From positions 248,001-312,000 of the forward strand of contig RDOG01000002.1 of assembly GCA_011365055.1 (NCBI GenBank): 64,000 bases of DNA, in the 5' to 3' direction. The position numbers and the translations under genes are program-made. Origin of the DNA: Promethearchaeota archaeon (GTDB lineage Archaea > Asgardarchaeota > Lokiarchaeia > Helarchaeales > RDOG01). Positions 17,201 to 25,650 of the stretch are shown piece after piece (position 1 is the first letter of the stretch; each line of letters begins with the position of its first letter). The notes beneath the pieces are model-generated. The model saw nothing but the letters and a program-made list of their open reading frames with translations, did no database searches and had not been told where the DNA came from.

Positions 17201-19416
17201 GTTCAGGTCCTTTCATTGGTCCTAATGTAACAATAAATTATTTGAGAAATTATTCAATGATTGTAAATTATGCATATAATTGGGAGGACGCAACGACGGG
17301 GACTCGATGTAACATGGCGTATGATGATGATGAAGCTGAACAATTTTATTTACCATTCACATTTTACTTTTATGACATTCCTTTCAACAATTTTTGGGTA
17401 TGTACAAATGGATTCTTAAGTTTTATTAAGGAAACCGAATATTATAATTATCCATTTCCAACACCTTATTATGATTACATGATAGCACCTTATTGGGACG
17501 ATTTAGAAGCAAGTTATCCTTGTAACATTTACGTTAAAAATCTAACGTCACCTAATCGCGTTGTAATTGAATGGCAAAATATTAAAACATCATCATTTTG
17601 GGGTTATAGCTATTTAGTAGGTACATTTGAGGTTGTTTTATATGAAACAGGTGAAATAATTTTCAATTATGATTATTTGGATCGTGCAACAGAATATACT
17701 TGTGGACTAAATTTAGGAACCAATATAAGTTATTTTACGGTGTATGAAGAATTAAATACTTCAATGGATGATTTTTCAATAAAATTTGTAAGAAATTTAC
17801 TACCCGCTTTATTATCAGGTGAGTCTCTCACGCCTAAATCAGGTTATCAAAATACGTTATTCAATTTTAGCGCAAATTACAGAGATCCAGAGGATATTGC
17901 ACCAACTTTTATTAACATTACCCATAATACATTATCATATCCCTTGACAAAGAAAAATAGTTTAGATACTGACTATTCCGATGGAACTGATTACCAAGCA
18001 TTAATATATTTACAGCCAGGGACTTATTGGTATAAATTCGAATGTGGTGATGGTGGCTTTGTAACTACTACACCCGTATATACAGGATTAGTTGTTGGTT
18101 ACACTAATTTTTATACGCCATATTTGTTGAATTCCATGGTAAACTCTACATGGGGAACTAATGAATCCATTTTTAATTTTAGTGTTCTCTATTATGACGA
18201 TGATAATAATTTCCCTTCTTATATTTACATAACAATAAACAATTATTCATGTAATTGGACTTACCCATTACAAGCAGTTTATTCATTAGATACAAATGCA
18301 ATGGATGGTAAGGGTTACTGTTACACTACTTTACTTGATTGGGGTTCATATAGGTTTTTGATTAATTATTCTGATGGAGTAGATAGCCACGTTTCAAGCT
18401 GGTTTATGGGTCCAAGTGTAAGTCCCTATACTCCTCCTCCAGGGCCTTCAATTCTGGACTATTGGTATTTATTTGTCATTCTCGGAGTAGTTATTGGAGC
18501 AGTTATTCCGACAGTCATTTATGTTAAAAAGAAAAGAGGAGATTATTCTTATAAGTACAAACCGACTCCATCTCAATCTCCCGAATCAAGAAGCACTGGG
18601 GCAACCTCAGGAGTAGTATCGTTTGAAGAATTCGTTCAAGGTCAAAAAGAACGCAAATATGGAACGACACAGTCGAGTAGTAATATTGAACAATCAGAAA
18701 TAGCAGCAAGAGAAAAACAAGCAATGACTTCTAAAATACCTGAAGAGCCTAAATTCAAATCAGATATTTTTGATCAAAAATCAACAACTGAACAGAAATC
18801 CATGGAATTACCCAAAATAACAGAAGAACCAAAAACTTCTCTCTCATTTAAAGATTTTCAAACACCTTCACTATTTGATGAATTAGGTCTATCTGAATCG
18901 AAAAAACCAATTCATGAAGAATCAGATCAACTCAAAATACGTGAGGAACAGAAATTACCTGAAACCGATCAAGAAAAACCAATGTCATTATTTGATGATC
19001 TCGATCTTAAAAAGGAAGAGCAAGAATTAAAGGATATTTTAGCACCTTCCATTTCTGATGATTTAAACATCCCTGAACCAGAGAAATTAAAACAAGATTT
19101 GGTTGAAGAACAGTCATTTACACCTCAAGAAGAGTTGCATATTGATGAAACAAAGGAAATATCTCATAGACATTTTGATTTTAAAGTTGATGAACCTAAT
19201 TTCATATGTAATAAATGTCAACAAAAATATGTAATAAATAATTCTGAGATTTCACAACAATATATTTGTCCAGATTGCGGAGATGCATTAAATAGGTTAG
19301 TTAAATGTCCACATTGTTCTCAATTATTATCACTTGACCAATCAGATTTTGCTTCAGTTGTTGGAAAAGTAATTTCATGCCCCATATGTCAAAGTACTTT
19401 GGAAGTTAAGCTCTAA
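14236..19416 (+). CDS. giant membrane-anchored subtilase with repeats and a cytoplasmic zinc-ribbon tail
   Basis: A 1726-residue S8 serine protease. A signal peptide (1-24) precedes a propeptide region, then the catalytic domain with Asp230 (V-D-T-G-I-D), His272 (H-G-S-H) and Ser597 (G-T-S-M-S-A-P); an inserted beta domain of about 130 residues lies between His and Ser. A PPC-like domain (680-795) follows, then two similar Ig-like modules of about 100 residues, an unrelated beta domain, and two more modules (starting near 796, 897, 1190 and 1292). A transmembrane helix (about 1408-1431) leads to a long acidic cytoplasmic tail ending in two zinc ribbons from residue 1659. ATG 14236 follows AGGAG; an upstream ATG at 14164 lacks one. 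Confidence 0.92.
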   Translation: MKKSSLFLIFTLIFSLSLSISLPIGQKSLISLESTHIEDQNDLITPLFNENVRNNVDDPNSWSLMFKKVDLDNNGMSDYIEERIEKSKQIENSKQTYNGRKILTKEDILNEILKETIVDDDELSLDNIPIIVQFPDNNFDSVIESFQTLGGSVKSIYDTAIFGFAGSIDYDGLMTFNSILNEKNIRHFIEEDTEIQAQVYFNSRNMNLRPYVWNTLGYTGDPWSSIAIVDTGIDDSHNLVSPGYSSGDFDYKIVGWRDEVGFLSSPYDDNAHGSHCAGIAAGNGITSLDVNGSTIATWGIGMDLRGYTIPEQTITVTCASFNVTKPGWVEVECEFVDSTPEYDDVDVNAYLYNSSSIVDSYNSGGLISWTHNLSYNATDSELGEYSFVITIAFDDHTGDNYCDEPWFKFRGVIVWPFDPPLYDSGDPMKGVAPDTHLVGVKVMDAEGGGYTSDIIDGIDWVITNRYTFNITVMSLSLGGSSGQVSLINAVNNAVDNGIVTVVSAGNEGAPGNNVGSPGDADNVISVAATSWLDKIAEYSSSGGASYTGYTIKPDIAAPGGSDYNFSVFSIDTGDSDSDNQYTTDAYPNDLTSMKGTSMSAPAVAGAANLLIQAMGGRAHWGYTATEAKTVKSILLMTATETYPLLREADTSYSPTLDRGGKDIHEGYGRINIDAAIEVSTYELTYGGFRNHVLESSLINPFGKHALGCYVNLNGGEIYGFNLDVPGGADFDLHLYSSSPNSYGDPIMVASSTSATIGQDEKIMFNPSTSGKYYLVAKAISGSGLANLSFVINDYQPSLTGEMVSPTSGNQSTPLTFNVTYSDQDNNEPLYVNVSINGTHYPMSKKDPLDINYIDGCVFDTILYLQEGNYYYTIECADFKYTKSTSTHSGISIIKTNFFSPTLANEELNTAEGNVGETMFTFRVNYSDPDNNKPDYMNLTINSTSYIMNQENPYETNYMDGCWYYYSTKIYEPGNYTYYFNCSDGSGDVSSGPFIGPNVTINYLRNYSMIVNYAYNWEDATTGTRCNMAYDDDEAEQFYLPFTFYFYDIPFNNFWVCTNGFLSFIKETEYYNYPFPTPYYDYMIAPYWDDLEASYPCNIYVKNLTSPNRVVIEWQNIKTSSFWGYSYLVGTFEVVLYETGEIIFNYDYLDRATEYTCGLNLGTNISYFTVYEELNTSMDDFSIKFVRNLLPALLSGESLTPKSGYQNTLFNFSANYRDPEDIAPTFINITHNTLSYPLTKKNSLDTDYSDGTDYQALIYLQPGTYWYKFECGDGGFVTTTPVYTGLVVGYTNFYTPYLLNSMVNSTWGTNESIFNFSVLYYDDDNNFPSYIYITINNYSCNWTYPLQAVYSLDTNAMDGKGYCYTTLLDWGSYRFLINYSDGVDSHVSSWFMGPSVSPYTPPPGPSILDYWYLFVILGVVIGAVIPTVIYVKKKRGDYSYKYKPTPSQSPESRSTGATSGVVSFEEFVQGQKERKYGTTQSSSNIEQSEIAAREKQAMTSKIPEEPKFKSDIFDQKSTTEQKSMELPKITEEPKTSLSFKDFQTPSLFDELGLSESKKPIHEESDQLKIREEQKLPETDQEKPMSLFDDLDLKKEEQELKDILAPSISDDLNIPEPEKLKQDLVEEQSFTPQEELHIDETKEISHRHFDFKVDEPNFICNKCQQKYVINNSEISQQYICPDCGDALNRLVKCPHCSQLLSLDQSDFASVVGKVISCPICQSTLEVKL

Positions 19417-19706
19417 CATAAACGATATTTTAAGTTACTTTCTCGAAATATTTCAATTAGGTAATACATTCTTCAGCATGTAAATCCAATTGGAAACGAG
19501 ATATCTCACTCCACCACAAGGTTATTTAAAAAATAAAAAAATAATTCTATTTTTTAATTTACTTTTTAGGATAAATGAGTTTTACTTAATCCATAAATTC
19601 AACTGCATTATTCAAAATATTTTTAAAAAAAAAGCAGAATTGTTATTTGTAAGTAACTTAAAGATAAATAATTTCACAAGAGAGAATTATTTAAGAGGAT
19701 AATATT

Positions 19707-21194
19707 TTGAAAAGACATATAAGAGTGCTAGGTACATTAGTTTTTTTAATTTCTATGATATTAATAGGTGTCACATCAATCTATTATTCTGCTCGTCTTT
19801 ATGAATATTCATTTAGAGACTTAGAATTAGAAACAGAATGGGCAAGTAGTTTTTGGTTTACAGAAAATGTAGGATTTCGAATTCAAATTGAAGAAGGCCA
19901 CAATTACGGAATCATTGCCAATTCTGTATTTGAAAATTATGATCTGATGATAAGTAATTCTTCTTCTTTATTAACCGGTTATAAATTAAATCCATTATAT
20001 GCCATGTCTTACCTTGTTTTTATAGCCAATTATACTGGTGATTTTTTCATTTACATTGCTCTTACTACTTCGGCTGATTCCCAATTTACAATTAAAGTTT
20101 GTGCTGATGTTTCTGATACTACTGATGGAACTCTTGAACCTTTTGTTAATTCTCCCAAATATGTATATGATTATAATTTCTTTTTCATTTTTTTAATAAT
20201 TGGAATTATACCGAGTATTTTAATAAATATTATTGATGAAATCAATATTTCTTCAAAAAATAAAGGGAATAGACAAACTTATTCGAAAAAAATACGATCA
20301 TTTAGCAGCAAAAAACCTTTTTATTCAGCCATCCGCTCATTAGAAGGTGTCTCATTGAAGAGACAATTTGAATACTTAAGTGGATTCGTTCGAATTAAAG
20401 TAAAGATCTTAAATAATAGTAATTACTTAATTTCAAGAGTTAAATTTGAATTAGATGTTCCAAAGTCATTTGTTATTAGAAAAATCGAACCATCCTATCA
20501 AATTGAAGCTGGTGAAGTTGAAGTTGATGAAATTCCACCTAATTCTTCAAAAACCATAGGATATACATTAGAACCCCTTATTTGTGGTAGGGAAAAACTT
20601 TATGCTAATCTTGAGTATTTGGATTATCGAGGGGATCATAAAGTTATCGTAATGAATCCATTAGTCGTAGAAGTGATTTGTCCTCTTTTCTTTACAGAAG
20701 AAGATGCTAATATTGCAACACTAACTAATTTAATTACCTATAAATTGAAAAAAAATGATGAAAGATCCTATGCTTTACCCGAAAAATTATCACCTCAGAA
20801 AGCATATGAAATAGTAAAAAGCGTAATTCAAAAACATCACATCAAATTTGTAAGTGAAAATGTCGATGAGAAACCAAATTATGAAGCTCATGCTTGGTAT
20901 TATGGTAGGTCTAAAATTAGTCAAAAAGAATTTGTCATCCAAGGAATAGTCAGCTCAAAAAACAAAAGTATAAAGATCATGGTTGACTGCGAAGATGAAA
21001 TATCATTAGTTGGATTTCTGTCAGAACTAGGTGGCGATTTACGAAAAGGAATTCTCCGAGAGGGTATAATTAGCTATGAAGAAGACTTAGTCGCCTTGAG
21101 ATGCCCAGCATGTGCTGCTCCATTAGCTAAATTTCCAAAAGTAGGTGAAGCTTTCAAATGTAATTATTGTAATTCACTTGTAACTCTCGAATAA
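19707..21194 (+). CDS. membrane protein with C-terminal zinc ribbon
   Basis: A 495-residue protein with an N-terminal membrane helix (8-28), an extracytoplasmic beta-rich domain of about 120 residues, a second helix (about 155-175), and a large cytoplasmic part. The cytoplasmic part contains an immunoglobulin-like/arrestin-like beta region (F-E-L-D-V-P-K-S-F and following) and ends in a zinc ribbon, C-P-A-C-A-A-P-L and C-N-Y-C-N-S-L. The start is TTG after GAGGAT. It follows the subtilase on the same strand after 290 bases. The topology (outside domain, membrane, inside zinc ribbon) mirrors the subtilase tail. No family recognised. Confidence 0.7.
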   Translation: MKRHIRVLGTLVFLISMILIGVTSIYYSARLYEYSFRDLELETEWASSFWFTENVGFRIQIEEGHNYGIIANSVFENYDLMISNSSSLLTGYKLNPLYAMSYLVFIANYTGDFFIYIALTTSADSQFTIKVCADVSDTTDGTLEPFVNSPKYVYDYNFFFIFLIIGIIPSILINIIDEINISSKNKGNRQTYSKKIRSFSSKKPFYSAIRSLEGVSLKRQFEYLSGFVRIKVKILNNSNYLISRVKFELDVPKSFVIRKIEPSYQIEAGEVEVDEIPPNSSKTIGYTLEPLICGREKLYANLEYLDYRGDHKVIVMNPLVVEVICPLFFTEEDANIATLTNLITYKLKKNDERSYALPEKLSPQKAYEIVKSVIQKHHIKFVSENVDEKPNYEAHAWYYGRSKISQKEFVIQGIVSSKNKSIKIMVDCEDEISLVGFLSELGGDLRKGILREGIISYEEDLVALRCPACAAPLAKFPKVGEAFKCNYCNSLVTLE

Positions 21195-21233
21195 TTTTTT
21201 AAAATTAAAATAAAAAAGAGTTTTTTTAATTTT

Positions 21234-22169
21234 TTATAATCCTCTTATAAATTCGGGTCTAAGTGAAATGTTACCTTTCAATCCATCATCTATAAGCCTT
21301 AAGACTCTTTCTTTATCTTGAGGAAGGTCTGCTTTAATTGGTAAATAATTGGAGGCGTGGTTACTCCTAAAAATGATCTCATGCTTAGTATTGATATTTT
21401 CAATGAGTAGATGCATTTCTTTAAGGATTTCGTGTGAATTTAAAACTTTGAATTCACCTTTTTCGACCTTTTTTGCTAGATAAACAGTAACTGGAAATCC
21501 AGTTTTCTTTGATGGAACCATTAATGTTAATGCACCAACATAAAACTTGCTCTTAGCATCCATTGCTTCTGCAATGCGACTAATTATTTTTCCAGTTTCA
21601 ATGGCATTTTCTCTCCATCGCTCTACACCTCCAAGTCCAATGATAATGGTCACGGAGAGTTCAATTCCCGCTTCTAAAATTATTTTACATGCATCTTCTT
21701 GTTCTTGAGCAATAATATGCTTGTTTCTCTCTTTAAGTATCACATCATCGCCCGATTCAATTCCAAGGTATATCATCTTCAAACCTGCTTTTTTTAATGC
21801 TATCAATTCTTCAAGAGGATTTTTTCGTTCTAACACGTTCTTGGCGGTAGCATAAAGACTAATGCTTTGAAGTTGAGGAAACATGGCTTTTGTAAAATTG
21901 AATAATTCTAATAGATAATCATTATCACATGCTAACGCATCACCGTCAGCAAAGAAAACTTTTCGTACTCGGTTCCCAAAAAAACCCTTAGCATCCGAGA
22001 TTTCATCCAAAACTTCTTGTATTGGTCGGATTCTAAATTTTTTCATTTTATAGCTATAACAAAAATCACAAAAGTTATTGCTACAACCTATAGTTGCTTG
22101 AATAATTAAAGAGTCAGCTTCACTTGGAGGTCTAAACACCAGACCTTCATATCTTACGGGTGAATACAT
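21234..22169 (-). CDS. radical SAM protein
   Basis: A radical SAM enzyme of about 311 residues. The [4Fe-4S] motif is C-S-N-N-F-C-D-F-C, with CxxxC and a third cysteine after two residues, near residue 30. Further core motifs are F-F-A-D-G-D-A-L, the SAM-contacting G-I-E-S-G strand and I-I-I-G-L-G-G. This is the HemN/Elp3-like core (COG1032-type) without a B12 domain or an extra cluster domain. The reaction is unknown. An upstream ATG at 22178 abuts AAGG; ATG 22169 is nine bases after it and is preferred. It lies convergent with the zinc-ribbon membrane protein. Confidence 0.85.
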   Translation of the reverse strand: MYSPVRYEGLVFRPPSEADSLIIQATIGCSNNFCDFCYSYKMKKFRIRPIQEVLDEISDAKGFFGNRVRKVFFADGDALACDNDYLLELFNFTKAMFPQLQSISLYATAKNVLERKNPLEELIALKKAGLKMIYLGIESGDDVILKERNKHIIAQEQEDACKIILEAGIELSVTIIIGLGGVERWRENAIETGKIISRIAEAMDAKSKFYVGALTLMVPSKKTGFPVTVYLAKKVEKGEFKVLNSHEILKEMHLLIENINTKHEIIFRSNHASNYLPIKADLPQDKERVLRLIDDGLKGNISLRPEFIRGL

Positions 22170-22278
22170 TTTTTTCATCCTTATTATGAATAAAGAATAA
22201 TAAATCGCTTTTCTAATTATGTAAAATAAATATTCTTTAATAATTTTGTTGAATAAATAAAAAAAAAGTTTTTGAGTT

Positions 22279-24168
22279 TTAAATATTGATTTCGAATTTT
22301 CTCCTTTCAGCCGCTAAAATAATTACGAAAATGACGCCAATACTAATGAAGACAAAGAAAAATTCAAAGCCGGGTATTACAGGAGGTTGAGTTGATGGTT
22401 CAGTATATTCTATGTGGAGATACATGGCATCTGTTTGATTATTTTCATCTACTACTGCAAGAACATAGTGATCGGTAGGTTTTATTGGTATTTCATAAGA
22501 AATAGTTGCATTACCTGTTGCATCAGTAGTAGGAGTAAGTATGTTTTCCCCATTGAGAGTAATATTAATTTGAGAATTTGGTTTAAATCCATAAACTGAG
22601 ATTTCAATGATATTCCCAGGAATAACGTAATCATTTGTAGTTAAGATATAGGGTAAGTTAGTACAATTTCCTAAATATGCGTTCATTACTTGTATGCTAT
22701 CGTTAACTATATCATCATCATCTGCTTGACTGGCATAAACTGTGATATTATGTTGAAAGCTTGCTTCTCCGTAATTATCATAACCAAATAACGAATGTAC
22801 ATCAGATCCATTTAAAGTAATTATTAAAGTCGAATTCTGAAGCGCTTCATTAAATTCAGTATTATTAACTACTTCGTCTAATTGCGTTGCATTTAACGTG
22901 GTCGTATTATTAAAGTCTCCAGTTAGAAATGCAGATAAATATTCAAATTGAAACGTTAAATCTGAAGGAAGGAAACCTTCCCAAGGACCACCTACATCAC
23001 GTTTCAAAATGGAAAGACCACCATCAGTATAAGTTACATTATATTCAGTGTCATCAAACGGCATTGGAAGATCATTTGAAATAATAAAACCATATTTAAA
23101 ATTGGGATTCTTAATAATGCTTCCATTTAAATCGATAATGACTTTGACTAATGGATTATTAATTGTAACATTTCTAAACATCGTGAATTTTTGTAAATCA
23201 ACGTTTCTATGGTTATTGCTTTGTACACCACTAGTTTGATTTACTGGTTTTGCTGTATGGTTTCCGCTTATTTGAACGGGTATATTAGGAGGAATCGGAG
23301 GTCTTCCTGAAGACGGCAAGTTTCTTATTTCTGCACCTGGAATTGCTCGAGCAGCATTAAACATCGCTGAATGTTGTATGGGAGTATAATCAGTTCCTGG
23401 AGGAAACCCTCCATACATATTGAAATTTTGATCTGCTTGTGTAACATATCCATCGCCATTCCCATCTGATCCCATTTGATCGCTACCATTTACAACACTA
23501 TCGCCATTACTATCATACCTTACTAATGCTTGATTATTTGGACGACTTTCATTATTTCCATTGTGATCCAACCCATAATAATGACCTATTTCGTGAGCCA
23601 TGGCTTTTCCTCCCCAATTTTTATCAGTACAACAATGTTGTGCAAGAACTACTGGATTTTGACCAGAATATGCATATCCTCCGGCAGTGGAGTGCCCAGA
23701 AGTATTGACAATTTGATTACATATGACTAATTGGACGCCAGGATTAGTAGGATTCATTGGATGGTTAGCTACCGAATTGGAAAGGTTATTATGTTCTCCT
23801 GTATTGTTACCGGAGGGAAAAACCACGGATCCATTAGGACCAGGTCCAGTCCCACCTCCACCATCGGGATCAGGAATAGTTAAAATCTGTCCATTCCAGA
23901 CATATACCACTACCTCACAATTATGCAATTGATTGAGTCTATTTAGCAAATCTTGTATATCTTGAGGAGTTACTGTCGTTCCCTCTACTTGATAAATTGT
24001 TATTGGAACTACAACATATTGCCCCTGACCAGAACTTCCTTGTTGGATCTCTAAAATCAAAGAATTTGATGATTCCTTAGAAAATTCAAATTGCATCACT
24101 AACATAGGCGATATAATTAGCAACACGGAGAGAATCAAGAAATAAATTTTACGAGAAATCATAATCAT
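22279..24168 (-). CDS. secreted metzincin-type zinc protease with C-terminal PGF-like anchor
   Basis: A 629-residue surface protease. A signal peptide (about 1-25) is followed by a Gly/Pro-rich linker and a catalytic domain with the metzincin zinc motif H192-E193-x2-H196-x2-G-x2-H202. A D-S-N-G-D-S-V-V-N-G-S-D segment and a similar D-G-N-G-D-G-Y-V-T-Q-A-D stretch look like dockerin or EF-type calcium loops. The rest is beta-rich with many N-x-S/T sequons. The C terminus is I-P-G-F-E, a hydrophobic helix, then A-E-R-R-K. It is divergent from the C25-like protease across 105 bases, and both proteins share the C-terminal signal. Confidence 0.88.
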   Translation of the reverse strand: MIMISRKIYFLILSVLLIISPMLVMQFEFSKESSNSLILEIQQGSSGQGQYVVVPITIYQVEGTTVTPQDIQDLLNRLNQLHNCEVVVYVWNGQILTIPDPDGGGGTGPGPNGSVVFPSGNNTGEHNNLSNSVANHPMNPTNPGVQLVICNQIVNTSGHSTAGGYAYSGQNPVVLAQHCCTDKNWGGKAMAHEIGHYYGLDHNGNNESRPNNQALVRYDSNGDSVVNGSDQMGSDGNGDGYVTQADQNFNMYGGFPPGTDYTPIQHSAMFNAARAIPGAEIRNLPSSGRPPIPPNIPVQISGNHTAKPVNQTSGVQSNNHRNVDLQKFTMFRNVTINNPLVKVIIDLNGSIIKNPNFKYGFIISNDLPMPFDDTEYNVTYTDGGLSILKRDVGGPWEGFLPSDLTFQFEYLSAFLTGDFNNTTTLNATQLDEVVNNTEFNEALQNSTLIITLNGSDVHSLFGYDNYGEASFQHNITVYASQADDDDIVNDSIQVMNAYLGNCTNLPYILTTNDYVIPGNIIEISVYGFKPNSQINITLNGENILTPTTDATGNATISYEIPIKPTDHYVLAVVDENNQTDAMYLHIEYTEPSTQPPVIPGFEFFFVFISIGVIFVIILAAERRKFEINI

Positions 24169-24273
24169 GATTAAATTCGTTCAACAATTTATATTTTTTT
24201 AAATGATGTTAAACCAAAAGACATTAATAATCCTTAAATAAGTAAGATATTAAGATTAATTTGGGGCGGTTAC

Positions 24274-25626
24274 TTGAATAAAAAATTCTTTTCAATCGTT
24301 TTGGTAAATTTAACATTGATGTTGATATTTTGCAGCTGTTTTTCCACTGTTGCAGGGTCATTTAACATTTCTACAAACGCCAGTAAATCCAACGTGTACA
24401 TTTATGTTAATTCTACGATAGCAGCTAACATTCAAAGTGAAATTTTACAATATAAAACGGATCTTGAACTCGATGGTTATAATGTAACGGTTTATAATTG
24501 GACTGATACAAATCCAGATCTTTATTCACGCGTTTCAAAATTGAAAGAAAATTTAACAGCAGAATACCACTCGAATAATTTAACTGGTGCAGTCTTCATT
24601 GGAAATTTCCCCTACTTACTTTTTGAGGGAGATCAAGAGGATCAATCTGGCAATCCAACTCCGGTATATGGAACTTTCCCCTCTGATTTATATTTAATGG
24701 ATTTAGATGGTAATTGGACGGATACAGGAGGTTTACCAGGATTTCTGGACACGCATTTTAATGTTTCTTTTAATGATGTTTATCCTGAAATCTTTATAGC
24801 GCGAATTAATCCTGAGCCAATAACTGGGATAAACGTTACGCAAGCATTAATTAAATATTTTGAAAGAAATCATCAATTTCGTATTCAGAATATTACTAAT
24901 AGTGATAGCGGGTTGATGTTCATTGACGATACTTGGGAAACGTGGAGTCATGAATGGATAATTGACATAAAGTATCTTTATTCAAATGTCACTCTAATTA
25001 ATAATACTTATCCTATTATAAGGCCAACAGATGCCAGTTATTACATGAGTGAATTAAAGAAACAATACGAATGGGTACAATTATTTTGTCATTCAAATGC
25101 TACTTATCATGGTTTTGATTGGATATCAAATCCTCCTCCGGCAATGGCTACTTTTATGAATTCGACAATGGATATTGCACCATTGAATCCGAAAGCCTGG
25201 TTTTATAATTTATATTGTTGTCATGCTAATAGATATATTGAACCTGATAACTTGGGGACACATTATCTTTTTTCATCTAACAATACGCTTTCAGTATTTG
25301 GATGTGCGAGGTCTGGGGGATTTAATTTAAATCAATATCTTTATGAACCAATAAGTCAAGGGAAATCTTTTGGAGAAGCTTTTTTTAACTGGTGGTTCAA
25401 TGATATCTTGGATCCAATTGTAAAAACACATGGTCCAACTGCAAATGAATCAAGAGGCAATTGTTTATTAGGAGATCCCTTTATAATCTTAAGAAAAACA
25501 AGTGTAAGTACTCCACAATCACCACTAATTCCAGGTTTTGAGATCTTATTTATTACAATCGGATTGATTACTGTACTTGGATATGCAATATGGACAAAAA
25601 GAAGAAATCAGTTAAATACTCTTTAA
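24274..25626 (+). CDS. C25 (gingipain)-like surface cysteine protease with PGF-like anchor
   Basis: A 450-residue secreted protein with an N-terminal signal (about 1-28), a caspase-like alpha/beta domain and a C-terminal anchor. The arrangement L-F-C-H273-S-N, then N-L-Y-C-C316-H, with strands G-A-V-F-I-G-N-F-P and Y-P-E-I-F-I-A-R-I, is characteristic of C25-type peptidases (His-Cys dyad); which of Cys315/Cys316 is the nucleophile is unclear. The closing G-D-P-F motif is also typical. It ends I-P-G-F-E, membrane helix, T-K-R-R-N. The start is TTG after GGCGGT. It is divergent from the metzincin, suggesting co-expression. Confidence 0.8.
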   Translation: MNKKFFSIVLVNLTLMLIFCSCFSTVAGSFNISTNASKSNVYIYVNSTIAANIQSEILQYKTDLELDGYNVTVYNWTDTNPDLYSRVSKLKENLTAEYHSNNLTGAVFIGNFPYLLFEGDQEDQSGNPTPVYGTFPSDLYLMDLDGNWTDTGGLPGFLDTHFNVSFNDVYPEIFIARINPEPITGINVTQALIKYFERNHQFRIQNITNSDSGLMFIDDTWETWSHEWIIDIKYLYSNVTLINNTYPIIRPTDASYYMSELKKQYEWVQLFCHSNATYHGFDWISNPPPAMATFMNSTMDIAPLNPKAWFYNLYCCHANRYIEPDNLGTHYLFSSNNTLSVFGCARSGGFNLNQYLYEPISQGKSFGEAFFNWWFNDILDPIVKTHGPTANESRGNCLLGDPFIILRKTSVSTPQSPLIPGFEILFITIGLITVLGYAIWTKRRNQLNTL

Positions 25627-25627
25627 C

Positions 25628-25636
25628 TTTTTTTTT
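25628..25636 (+). terminator. oligo-T tract after the C25-like gene
   Basis: Nine T follow the stop codon directly. The next gene begins only 15 bases later with its own weak Shine-Dalgarno, so this may be a partial terminator within a two-gene transcript. Confidence 0.3.
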
Positions 25637-25650
25637 ATTAGGCGAATTAT

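Noticed and set aside
19490..19702. 70-codon plus-strand frame between the subtilase and the zinc-ribbon membrane protein
   Set aside because: Composition is Asn/Phe/Ile/Lys-rich as expected for random A+T-rich DNA, with no Shine-Dalgarno and no motif.
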